Below are positions 1 to 5,887 of a stretch of DNA of 8,550 bases, one piece after another. Position 1 is the stretch's first letter. Each line of letters starts with the position of its first letter. Source of the DNA: Bordetella sp. (GTDB taxonomy: Bacteria > Pseudomonadota > Gammaproteobacteria > Burkholderiales > Burkholderiaceae_B). The notes below the pieces were generated by a model. That model saw only the letters and a program-made list of their open reading frames with translations. It made no database searches and was not told the origin of the DNA. Location of the stretch: assembly GCA_027450125.1 (NCBI GenBank), contig DAIDKG010000110.1, forward strand, positions 1-8,550, given 5' to 3'. Made by a program: the position numbers and the translations under genes.

Positions 1-18
1 CTCCGCCAGACATCAAGC

Positions 19-44
19 AAATACGGGCCTCTCGGCCCGTATTT
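19..44 (+). terminator. Rho-independent-type hairpin terminator
   Basis: A perfect 11-bp inverted repeat (AAATACGGGCC at 19-29, GGCCCGTATTT at 34-44) surrounds a four-base loop TCTC. On the plus strand the stem ends in ATTT and is followed by CATTTCT, a short interrupted T-rich run. It most likely ends a plus-strand gene lying left of the window. The stem's A/T-rich ends make it nearly symmetrical, so it may also stop minus-strand transcripts coming from the DUF4424 gene, although the T-run on that side is shorter. Confidence 0.85.
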
Positions 45-247
45 CATTTCTACCCGTAAACCTGACTGCCATAGGGAAAATGTCTTTGATTTCCCTGGTC
101 AAGGCCGCGCGACATCGACGAAAAGATCAAGCCGCGCCATCGGTCCTCGGCGTCCGGATCATGCGCTCCTATGGCCGTTGAACGTTGCCGGCACGGTACC
201 GGGATCTCGAAAGCAGTCCTGGGCGCCGAATCCGCGCCCAAGACGAA

Positions 248-1234
248 TCATTCGAAAATCAACAGCGCGATGTTGCGCCTGGGGATGAAGTCAGTGCCTG
301 ACCACTCATAGGTGGTAGGCCCGGTATTGCGCAAACCCGGCCAGCATAGCGAAACGATGTTGGCAGGCTTGCCCTTGTCGATGATCAGATGGAACCGGCC
401 GATCGGCCCCAGCCAGTTGCGCGCGGTGGTCAGGATGTATTCCAGCTCGGCGACCCCTCCCCCCAGCGCCTTGCGTTTTTGCGCTGCCGACAGCGCCTGG
501 CGCGTTGCCGGGTCGATGCAATAGCGGTCGGCTGACGCTGGCTCGCGGCCCACCAGCCATCCGATCACTTTGCGCCCGCTGACCTCGGCAGCATTGCTTA
601 TCAGGGCGCTGCCGACGAAGGGGTGATAGGTCTGGTGCATGCGCACATCGGCATGCGCAGGAAAAGTCTGGGTCCAGAAATAGCGAGTACGCAAATGCCA
701 TTGCGGTGTATCCGGATCTTCGCCGGCCGCAAGCAGCCCTTCGTGCCGCAGGCGGGCAAGTCCGGCCGCCGGCAAGGCAGCGGTTTGCCGCTCGTAGGCG
801 CCCGGCAACCAGGGGGCCATACCCAGGGCGCCCGCCGCCGCAACCTCCCGGGTCACATCCTTGCCCTTGAAAAATGCCCGGCGTTCCAGACTCGCCGCAA
901 TCGGCTTGCCGTCGACCCGGACCTTGAAGCCGAGGAAATTGCTTGCATCGACCGGAAAGGCCCAGTGGGGCGCCGTCAGCCCCTGGGACAGATCGAGATC
1001 GGGCAGGGGAAACACCACCAGTGTCGTGACAGGATGATCGGCGACATTGTGAAAGACGTAATCGATCCGGATCTGGGTGGGACTGATATACAGCACTTCC
1101 GACTGCATGCGGATGTCGGTCGTGGACGACAGATGGATGCCGGTGGTGCTCTGGAATCCGCTGCTGTCGTTGGCCATGGCAGGCGACGTCAGTGCGGAAA
1201 GCGCCAGGACCGCCAGCACCCGCGCCGGCTTCAC
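248..1234 (-). CDS. DUF4424 family secreted protein
   Basis: The product is a 328-residue exported protein of the DUF4424 family, whose biochemical role is not established. I place the start at GTG 1234-1232 rather than at the longer open frame upstream. This GTG overlaps the TGA stop of the preceding gene (GTGA), and it begins a clear Sec signal peptide: K2/R5, a hydrophobic core at about residues 6-17, and an A-M-A cleavage site before N22. The mature protein opens with the family pattern N-D-S-S, then TTDIRMQSEVLYIS (about 38-51) and an I-R-I-D-Y-x-F-H-N stretch. Aromatic-rich segments follow (YFWTQTFPAH, then TYHPFVG). The C-terminal region has two Cys that could pair (RYCID and SLCWPG), and the protein ends in a hydrophobic I-A-L-L-I-F strand. 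Length is about normal for the family. It is translationally coupled to the LprI-like gene, which suggests both act in the periplasm. Family assignment is fairly sure; function is unknown. Confidence 0.85.
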   Translation of the reverse strand: MKPARVLAVLALSALTSPAMANDSSGFQSTTGIHLSSTTDIRMQSEVLYISPTQIRIDYVFHNVADHPVTTLVVFPLPDLDLSQGLTAPHWAFPVDASNFLGFKVRVDGKPIAASLERRAFFKGKDVTREVAAAGALGMAPWLPGAYERQTAALPAAGLARLRHEGLLAAGEDPDTPQWHLRTRYFWTQTFPAHADVRMHQTYHPFVGSALISNAAEVSGRKVIGWLVGREPASADRYCIDPATRQALSAAQKRKALGGGVAELEYILTTARNWLGPIGRFHLIIDKGKPANIVSLCWPGLRNTGPTTYEWSGTDFIPRRNIALLIFE

Positions 1235-2208
1235 TTGGCCATCCCGGCGCACGACAGCGCCTTGGCATACGACGCCGCAAAGCCGCCGAGATCGGCGCGG
1301 AAGATGACCTTGCCGTTGCGTCTCACCCGCAGCAGGTTTGCGTGCGCTATGGCCGCGATCAGCTGCCGGTCGGCCGAGACCGCATAGGGTTGTCCGTCGC
1401 CGTCGGCCTCGAGTCGGCCGGGAAAGACCGTGCCGTCCACATCGAAGGCGACCTTGTCGGTGGGTTCCAATACCGCCTCCCTTATGTCGAACCAGGTAAA
1501 GGATACGGTCGCGGCGGCAGGCGCAACGGCAATGCCATCCCATCCGTCGTCGCCGAATGAGGCCTCGCAGGGCGGCGGCGGACCGTCGGCGCGCCAGGCG
1601 CTGCTGTCCCGCCACGCACGGGTCAGCGCATCGATGCGGTAATGGGTGAGGACGGCGACGCAGTGGTCCAGGGCGACATCCGTGCTTTTGCGTCCCGGCT
1701 CGGGAGCCCCGCACCGTTCCCGGTCGCGCAGGAAGGCCAATTGCGCGGCGCGCAGCCTGGCCGGATCCGGGGATTGCGCCAGCCTGCGCCGATACCGCTG
1801 CGTCATCAGGCGATCATCTTTGGCCAGTTCGTCGTTGCCCGGCGCGCAGATTTCCCGGTCGACCGGCGATGACGCCCTGGCGCAATCGAATCCTGGCTGC
1901 GCGGTCCTGGGCATCGGCGGGGGCGGATTGGGAACGGCGGTGGTCCTGTAGGCCTGGCACCAGATGGGAGCATGGGGATCCCGGGCGCACATGTACTGGA
2001 TATGCTGGCCAATTACCTCGCAGGCGTTGTCGGCGTTGCAGGGCGGGTGCGTCGCCGTGGTGATGGCCAGGCATTGGTTCACATAGAGCGCGGCACGGGC
2101 GGCGCCGACCTGCGCCCGGCACGAAACCACCTGGGCCGCGACCGCCCCCGGAGCCAGCATGGCCGCCGCCAGCAGGCGAAAAGCTGTTGCACGACGGACA
2201 TTTCTCAT
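1231..2208 (-). CDS. LprI-like (DUF1311) secreted protein
   Basis: The product is a 325-residue secreted protein containing an LprI/DUF1311 domain, the family named for the mycobacterial lysozyme inhibitor LprI. The ATG at 2208-2206 is preferred over an in-frame ATG 48 codons upstream: it has a Shine-Dalgarno GGGAG five bases upstream and begins a signal peptide (R2, R5, R6; hydrophobic 12-24; V-A-A cleavage before Q26). Residues about 26-90 are Cys-rich (C30, C46, C57, C63, C74, C84) and do not match a domain I recognise. A Pro-rich linker (93-100) follows. The DUF1311 domain spans about 107-187: F-D-C, A-x-S-P-V-D-R-E-I-C (C121), L-A-x-D-D-R-L-M, Y-R-R, and R-D-R-E-R-C (C166), ending at C183. 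Residues about 200-325 form a further beta-rich region ending in a G-F-x-x-A-x-x-x-x-x-C pattern. The many Cys suggest disulphides in the periplasm. Lysozyme inhibition is only a family-name inference. It is the first gene of a two-gene operon with DUF4424. Confidence 0.82.
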   Translation of the reverse strand: MRNVRRATAFRLLAAAMLAPGAVAAQVVSCRAQVGAARAALYVNQCLAITTATHPPCNADNACEVIGQHIQYMCARDPHAPIWCQAYRTTAVPNPPPPMPRTAQPGFDCARASSPVDREICAPGNDELAKDDRLMTQRYRRRLAQSPDPARLRAAQLAFLRDRERCGAPEPGRKSTDVALDHCVAVLTHYRIDALTRAWRDSSAWRADGPPPPCEASFGDDGWDGIAVAPAAATVSFTWFDIREAVLEPTDKVAFDVDGTVFPGRLEADGDGQPYAVSADRQLIAAIAHANLLRVRRNGKVIFRADLGGFAASYAKALSCAGMAK

Positions 2209-2453
2209 CTTGTCTCCCGCTTCGTTGACTTCGCATCGCGTTTTATGAGCCCGCCGCAACGGCTCTCGGGGCACCGAGCCCCCTGGCGGCAAAGCCGGCA
2301 TGCCCGACATAGGCCCCGTGCAGCGGGCAAATCTCGGGAAATGCGGGTCCAAATGATATGGCCATGGAGGATCTCAGGGAAGATGCCGGACACCGGGCTG
2401 TTGATCATGCAGGCGCCCGATACGCTTCGATCAGCGCAACAGGAGATGAAAGC
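2209..2453. other. Divergent intergenic region (245 bp)
   Basis: This region separates the minus-strand LprI-like gene from the plus-strand small ORF, so promoters for both should lie here. I could not identify a convincing -35/-10 pair in either direction. A small GC hairpin is visible (CTCGG at 2265-2269 with CCGAG at 2274-2278). A mutually exclusive pairing of GGCTC (2261-2265) with GAGCC (2276-2280) is also possible. Neither is followed by a T-run. The region contains no other supported gene. Confidence 0.5.
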
Positions 2454-2654
2454 ATGCAAGCGATCTGCACAATCGAGCCTGGCATGAAACCCGCCGACAC
2501 CCTGGCAGAGGCGGCGGAGATCATAGCCACGCACGCCGAGGAACTGCGGATTCTTTCCTCCTGTGACGGCGACTGGGGCGACGCCCATGCGGTCCGGACC
2601 GAATACCAACGCATGGTGCGCATCGCGCGCCAGTTGCGGGCCCAGGAGTCGTAG
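2454..2654 (+). CDS. Small hypothetical protein (66 aa)
   Basis: This is a 66-residue soluble protein of unrecognised family. The start at ATG 2454 is chosen because AGGAG (2441-2445) lies eight bases upstream; an in-frame ATG at 2358 has no ribosome binding site and would add a poor-looking leader. The sequence has no signal peptide or membrane segment. It looks mostly helical: residues about 16-34 (T-L-A-E-A-A-E-I-I-A-T-H-A-E-E-L) and about 45-64 (A-V-R-T-E-Y-Q-R-M-V-R-I-A-R-Q-L) would form two amphipathic helices joined by an acidic turn with C-D-G-D-W-G-D. The first helix is acidic and the second basic, so the protein could fold as a helical hairpin or dimer. It lies 127 bp upstream of the SulP gene on the same strand, but co-transcription is uncertain. 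The good ribosome binding site and helix periodicity argue for a real gene; conservation could not be tested here. Confidence 0.6.
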   Translation: MQAICTIEPGMKPADTLAEAAEIIATHAEELRILSSCDGDWGDAHAVRTEYQRMVRIARQLRAQES

Positions 2655-2781
2655 GCACCAAAGACGCGGCGAGACGCCTTGCCTCGCATGCAGGAGCGGC
2701 GCAGATCGAGGCCCCGGCGCGTACCCTGAAAGTCTCTGCGCGCATGCTGCCGGGCGCCGCGCGGTCAGGCATACTGCCGCC

Positions 2782-4452
2782 ATGGCATTCAAGCTCTTCT
2801 CGGGAATCCGCCCCTTTACCCGCGCGGGCGCGCTGCGCGACGCGCTTGCGGGCATCACGCTCGCGTCGATGAACATTCCGCAACTGCTGGGCTATGCGCG
2901 CATCGCCGGCATGCCCGCGGTTACCGGGCTTTATACGGGATTCCTGCCGCTTATCGCCTTTGCATTGTTCGGCTCGTCGCGGCACCTGGTCGTGGCGGCC
3001 GATTCGGCCACAGCCACCATCCTGGCCGACAAGCTCTCGGGCATGGCCGTGCCGGGCAGCGGCGCCTACCTGATGCTGATCGGCGCGGTGACGCTTCTGA
3101 CCGCCGCCCTGCTGCTGATCGCGCGCATCTTCCGGCTCGGCTTTCTCGCCGACTTCCTGTCGCGCACCGTCCTGGCGGGTTTTCTGGCCGGGGTGGGCGT
3201 GCAGGTCGGCGTGGCCATGCTGGGCGATATGCTGGGATTGCAGGTGACGTCCTCGCGCACGGTCGGGCAAATCGGCCAGGTCGCCGCACACCTGGCCTGG
3301 ACGCACGGTCCGACGCTTGCGATCTCTGCGCTGGTCGTCGCGGCGATATTGGGCTTTCGCGCGTACAAGCCCGCATGGCCGGTGCCGCTGGCGATCGTGG
3401 TCGCGTCCATTGCCGCCAGCGACCTGGGCAATTTCGCGGGACACGGCATCGCCGTGATCGGCCCCATCGCAAGCGGGCTGCCGACCCTGCACCTGCCCCA
3501 TTTCGGCTGGCGCGAGCTGGCGCAGCTGCTGACCATCGCTGTCTCTTGTTTCGCGGTCATCATCGCGCAAAGCGCGGCGACCAGCCGCACCTACGCCCAG
3601 CGCTACGGCGAACGCGTCGACGAGAACGCCAATTTGCTGGGCCTGGCTGCCGCCAATGCCGCCGCCGCACTGAGCGGCACCTTCGTGGTCAACGGCAGCC
3701 TGACGCAGACCGCGATGGCCGAGCAGTCGGGCGCGCGCAGCCAGTTCGCGCAGATCGTGTTCGCCGCGCTGATCGTGGTCGTGCTGCTGTTCCTGAGCCG
3801 CTGGCTGCAGTACTTGCCGCACTGCGTGCTGGCCAGCGTCGTCTTCACCATAGCGGTGGGCATGATCAAGCCCGGCACGCTGCGCGCCATCTTGCGCGAA
3901 AGCCCCGGCGAATTCGCGCTTGCCCTGATGACGGCCCTGGCGGTGGTCGCGGCCGGGGTCGAGGACGGACTGCTGCTGGCGATCGCGCTGTCGCTGTTCC
4001 GGCACGTGCGCCACAGCTATCGTCCGCACACCATGGTGCTGGCGCCGGATGCGGCAGGACGCTGGCAGCCGCAGACGACCCGGCCGGGGCTGATGACGGC
4101 GCCCGGACTCATCGTCTACCGCTTCGGCTCGGATCTGTTCTACGCCAACGAGCACCGCTTTACCGACGAGATCCGCCAGCTGGTCGATCAGGCACCCGGA
4201 CCGGTGCGCTGGATCGTCATCGACGCGGGCGCGATCACCGACATCGATTACTCGGCCGGCCGTTCGATGTGCGAACTATGCGCCGAGATGTCGGCGCGCG
4301 GGGTGGACATCGCGCTCGCGCGCGTCAGCGCGTATCTGCGGGCCGACATGGACCGGCACCGCATCACCTCGGTCATCGGCGCGCAGAATATCTACGGCAC
4401 GTTGCACGAAGCCCTGGACGCGGTGCATCCGCAGGGGCCGCGGCCCGAGTGA
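2782..4452 (+). CDS. SulP family anion transporter with STAS domain
   Basis: The product is a 556-residue inner-membrane transporter of the SulP/SLC26 family, which moves anions such as sulfate, bicarbonate or other oxyanions. The true substrate cannot be read from sequence. The N-terminal family block is clear at residues about 20-85: D-A-L-A-G-I-T, I-P-Q-L-L-G-Y-A, A-G-x-P-A-V-T-G-L-Y and F-G-S-S-R-H-L-V-V-A-A-D-S-A. Hydrophobic membrane segments continue to about residue 407. A cytoplasmic STAS domain follows at about 440-550, with V-I-D-A-G-A-I-T-D-I-D-Y-S-A-G around the usual phospho-site loop. Length is normal for a bacterial SulP with STAS. The ATG at 2782 fits where the family begins, but its ribosome binding site is weak; a CATACT at 2770-2775 could be a -10 element that would make the transcript nearly leaderless, though no good -35 is seen. 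It ends 96 bp before arsR. The arsR promoter separates the two, so it is probably not part of the ars operon. Confidence 0.92.
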   Translation: MAFKLFSGIRPFTRAGALRDALAGITLASMNIPQLLGYARIAGMPAVTGLYTGFLPLIAFALFGSSRHLVVAADSATATILADKLSGMAVPGSGAYLMLIGAVTLLTAALLLIARIFRLGFLADFLSRTVLAGFLAGVGVQVGVAMLGDMLGLQVTSSRTVGQIGQVAAHLAWTHGPTLAISALVVAAILGFRAYKPAWPVPLAIVVASIAASDLGNFAGHGIAVIGPIASGLPTLHLPHFGWRELAQLLTIAVSCFAVIIAQSAATSRTYAQRYGERVDENANLLGLAAANAAAALSGTFVVNGSLTQTAMAEQSGARSQFAQIVFAALIVVVLLFLSRWLQYLPHCVLASVVFTIAVGMIKPGTLRAILRESPGEFALALMTALAVVAAGVEDGLLLAIALSLFRHVRHSYRPHTMVLAPDAAGRWQPQTTRPGLMTAPGLIVYRFGSDLFYANEHRFTDEIRQLVDQAPGPVRWIVIDAGAITDIDYSAGRSMCELCAEMSARGVDIALARVSAYLRADMDRHRITSVIGAQNIYGTLHEALDAVHPQGPRPE

Positions 4453-4501
4453 TCCAGGCGGCCGTAGCCTGATCCCGGCAAGGTATTGCTTCGATCCCGG
4501 C
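4451..4501 (+). repeat. Three GATCC(A/C)GGC direct repeats flanking the arsR -35
   Basis: GATCCAGGC (4451-4459), GATCCCGGC (4471-4479) and GATCCCGGC (4493-4501) are spaced 20 and 22 bp apart, about two DNA turns. The last two are identical and lie on either side of the TTGCTT -35 box. The first overlaps the SulP stop codon. They may be a protein-binding array or a chance similarity. Confidence 0.35.
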
Positions 4502-4515
4502 TTCTCGGCTATGAT
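4486..4515 (+). promoter_or_regulatory. Sigma-70-type promoter of the ars operon
   Basis: TTGCTT (4486-4491) and TATGAT (4510-4515) are separated by 18 bp, close to the consensus TTGACA/TATAAT. Transcription would start near 4522, leaving an AT-rich leader of roughly 27 bases before the arsR ATG at 4549. The -10 box overlaps the first arm of the palindromic operator, so bound ArsR would block RNA polymerase. Confidence 0.72.
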
Positions 4516-4542
4516 TCAATGATCATTGAATGATTGAATCAT
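4511..4542. promoter_or_regulatory. ArsR operator with nested palindromes
   Basis: An 18-bp perfect palindrome, ATTCAATGATCATTGAAT, spans 4514-4531. A second perfect inverted pair, ATGATTCAAT (4511-4520) and ATTGAATCAT (4533-4542), shares its left arm. The half-site ATTGAAT therefore occurs three times: at 4514-4520 (reverse complement), 4525-4531 and 4533-4539. Position over the -10 and start region, immediately upstream of arsR, fits autorepression by an ArsR/SmtB dimer, which typically binds AT-rich dyads. Binding itself is inferred. Confidence 0.75.
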
Positions 4543-4548
4543 AAAATC

Positions 4549-4878
4549 ATGACCGAAGACCAAACCGTCTCCTCGCTGGTAGCCCTGGCCCACACCCAGC
4601 GCCTGCGCATTTTTCGCGCCCTGGTCGTGGCCGGCCCCGAAGGGCTCGTGCCCAGCGTTCTGGCCGATCACCTGGGCGTGGCGCGCAATGCCTTGTCGTT
4701 TCACCTCAAGGAGTTGGCGCATGCCGGCCTGGTCACCGTCGAGCAACAGGGCCGCAACCTGATCTATCGCGCCGACTTCCCACGCATGAACGGCCTGTTG
4801 GGCTACCTGACCGAACACTGCTGCCAGGGCGGCCTGTGCGAGGTCGATACCGCCGCGAACGCCTGCCAAACCTGTTGA
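4549..4878 (+). CDS. arsR: ArsR family arsenic-responsive repressor
   Basis: The product is a 109-residue ArsR/SmtB winged-helix repressor predicted to bind the operator just upstream and release it on binding As(III) or related trivalent arsenicals. The fold is visible: an N-terminal helix with A-L-A-H-T-Q-R-L-R-I-F (12-22), a helix-turn-helix at about 36-57 (V-L-A-D-H-L-G-V through L-S-F-H-L-K-E-L), and the wing at about 60-74 (G-L-V-T-V-E-Q-Q-G-R-N-L-I-Y-R). There is no C-V-C motif in the DNA-binding helix as in E. coli ArsR. Instead the ligand Cys are C-terminal: C91-C92 and C97, resembling the C95/C96/C102 site known in Acidithiobacillus ferrooxidans ArsR. The protein ends with an extra C106-x-x-C109. 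The start at ATG 4549 is used; an in-frame TTG at 4534 lies inside the operator. No Shine-Dalgarno is evident. The gene lies 14 bp before arsI and is first in the operon. Confidence 0.95.
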   Translation: MTEDQTVSSLVALAHTQRLRIFRALVVAGPEGLVPSVLADHLGVARNALSFHLKELAHAGLVTVEQQGRNLIYRADFPRMNGLLGYLTEHCCQGGLCEVDTAANACQTC

Positions 4879-4892
4879 ACGGGAGAATCCCC

Positions 4893-5375
4893 ATGAAACG
4901 CTTTCACGTCCACCTTTACGTCGACGACCTGAACCGCAACATCGCTTTCTACTCCGGCCTGTTTGCCGCGCAGCCCGCGCGCGTCGAGGCCGACTATGCC
5001 AAATGGATGCTGGACGATCCTCCGGTCAACTTCGCCATTTCCGCGCGCGGACGCGAAGCCGGCCTGGACCACTTCGGCATCCAGGTCGACAACGATGCGG
5101 ACCTGGCCGTGCTCAAGGCGCAAGCCCAGGCGGCCGACATGCCGATTCTGGACGAAGGCCAGGCAGCCTGCTGCTACGCCCGTAGCGACAAGCACTGGGT
5201 CACCGACCCTCAGGGCATCGCCTGGGAACACTTCCGCACGCTGGAGGGCATTCCGACCTTCAACGAATCCGGCCAGTCCGCCGCGGCCGCCTGCTGCACG
5301 CCCACACCCACGCCCGCTCCCGCCGCCTGCTGCACGCCCGCCGCGGCGAACAGCCCTCGCAAATCCTGCTGCTGA
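4893..5375 (+). CDS. arsI: ArsI, C-As lyase (ArsI/CadI family dioxygenase)
   Basis: The product is a 160-residue vicinal-oxygen-chelate (glyoxalase/bleomycin-resistance fold) enzyme. ArsI enzymes are Fe(II)-dependent dioxygenases that cleave the carbon-arsenic bond of trivalent methyl- or aryl-arsenicals, giving As(III). Likely iron ligands are H5 (H7 is next to it), H60 in L-D-H-F-G and E112 in A-W-E-H-F. The vicinal pair C93-C94 in A-C-C-Y-A-R-S-D-K matches the arsenic-binding Cys pair of characterised ArsI (C96-C97), and W102-V-T-D-P-x-G is the usual following block. The catalytic domain ends near residue 120. A 40-residue Ala/Pro/Thr tail adds three more Cys pairs (C134-C135, C146-C147, C159-C160). 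GGGAGA (4881-4886) lies six bases before ATG 4893. Its position between arsR and arsC supports an organoarsenical role over the cadmium role of the related CadI. Arsenite made here would leave through Acr3. Confidence 0.92.
   Translation: MKRFHVHLYVDDLNRNIAFYSGLFAAQPARVEADYAKWMLDDPPVNFAISARGREAGLDHFGIQVDNDADLAVLKAQAQAADMPILDEGQAACCYARSDKHWVTDPQGIAWEHFRTLEGIPTFNESGQSAAAACCTPTPTPAPAACCTPAAANSPRKSCC
5286..5339 (+). repeat. 18-bp direct repeat encoding the ArsI Cys-pair tail
   Basis: Exact copies of an 18-bp unit lie at 5286-5303 and 5322-5339, offset by 36 bp (12 codons). Each encodes A-A-C-C-T-P in the arsI frame. The stretch between them encodes a T-P/A-P linker. The exact identity suggests tail growth by in-frame duplication. 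Confidence 0.85.
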
Positions 5376-5383
5376 GGTTCGCC

Positions 5384-5878
5384 ATGCCGGAAAAGGTCTA
5401 CAACGCGCTGTTCATCTGCACGGGCAATTCGGCCCGCTCCATCCTGGCCGAAGGCCTGCTCAATGGCTTGGGCAAGGGCCTCTTCAAGGCCTGTTCCGCA
5501 GGCAGCCAGCCCAAGGGCGAGGTGCATCCCATGGCGCGGATCGCCCTGGAAAGGCTGGGCATGCCGGCAACCGGCTATCGCAGCAAGAGCTGGGGCGAGT
5601 TTGCCCGGCCCGGTGCGACGCAGTTCGATTTCATCTTCACCGTCTGCGACAACGCAGCCGGCGAGGTCTGCCCGGTCTGGCCCGGCAAGCCCATGTCCGC
5701 GCACTGGGGCGTGCCCGACCCGGCCGCCGTGCAAGGCAGCGACCAGGAGAAGTTGCGTGCATTCCAGGACGCGGCGCTCGTGCTCAAGCGCCGCATCGAG
5801 CTGCTCCTGTCGCTGCCGATGGAACGCCTGGACGCCATGTCCCTGCAGCACGAATTGCACGGCATCGGCAAGGCATGA
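5384..5878 (+). CDS. arsC: Arsenate reductase ArsC, low-molecular-weight phosphatase type
   Basis: The product is a 164-residue cytoplasmic arsenate reductase with the low-molecular-weight tyrosine phosphatase fold; it converts As(V) to As(III). The P-loop is C12-T-G-N-S-A-R18-S, a canonical C-x5-R-S. The phosphatase-style Asp-Pro is at D112-P113 (W-G-V-P-D-P). Two further Cys in V-C88-D-N-A-A-G-E-V-C96-P are placed like the redox pair C82/C89 of Staphylococcus aureus pI258 ArsC, which passes electrons from thioredoxin, but the spacing is one residue longer. The reductant here (thioredoxin or glutathione/glutaredoxin) is therefore unsettled. ATG 5384 follows GAGG (5374-5377), which overlaps the arsI stop; the gap is eight bases. 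The product As(III) is exported by Acr3, encoded 9 bp downstream. A general protein tyrosine phosphatase is unlikely given the extra Cys pair and the operon. Confidence 0.94.
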   Translation: MPEKVYNALFICTGNSARSILAEGLLNGLGKGLFKACSAGSQPKGEVHPMARIALERLGMPATGYRSKSWGEFARPGATQFDFIFTVCDNAAGEVCPVWPGKPMSAHWGVPDPAAVQGSDQEKLRAFQDAALVLKRRIELLLSLPMERLDAMSLQHELHGIGKA

Positions 5879-5887
5879 GGTGACGGC

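Noticed and set aside
50..241. A 63-codon minus-strand frame between the terminator and DUF4424
   Set aside because: No ribosome binding site, domain or signal was seen, and its composition looks random. The interval is best left as non-coding.
306..1280. A 324-codon minus-strand frame overlapping DUF4424
   Set aside because: Out-of-frame shadow; the DUF4424 frame carries the signal peptide and family motifs while this one is Arg/Gly-rich without pattern.
1235..1714. The upstream part of the long DUF4424 open frame (possible larger N-terminus)
   Set aside because: This part is Arg-rich and lies wholly inside the LprI-like gene in another frame. The GTG at 1234 gives a signal peptide and a standard GTGA overlap.
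2357..2453. A longer start for the small ORF at ATG 2358
   Set aside because: No Shine-Dalgarno precedes it, whereas ATG 2454 has AGGAG eight bases upstream.
2665..2695. GGCG-AGA-CGCC hairpin downstream of the small ORF as a terminator
   Set aside because: The stem is only four base pairs with no T-run after it.
2521..4155. A 544-codon open frame on the minus strand opposite the SulP gene
   Set aside because: Its product is Arg/Gln/His-rich low-complexity sequence with no domain pattern, as expected for the antisense of a high-GC gene; the plus strand encodes an unmistakable SulP protein.
3375..4472. A 365-codon plus-strand frame inside SulP
   Set aside because: It is Arg/Ala/Gly-rich frame-shifted sequence overlapping the SulP reading frame and shows no recognisable domain.
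4534..4548. TTG 4534 as the arsR start
   Set aside because: It lies inside the operator palindrome; ATG 4549 gives the normal ArsR N-terminus.
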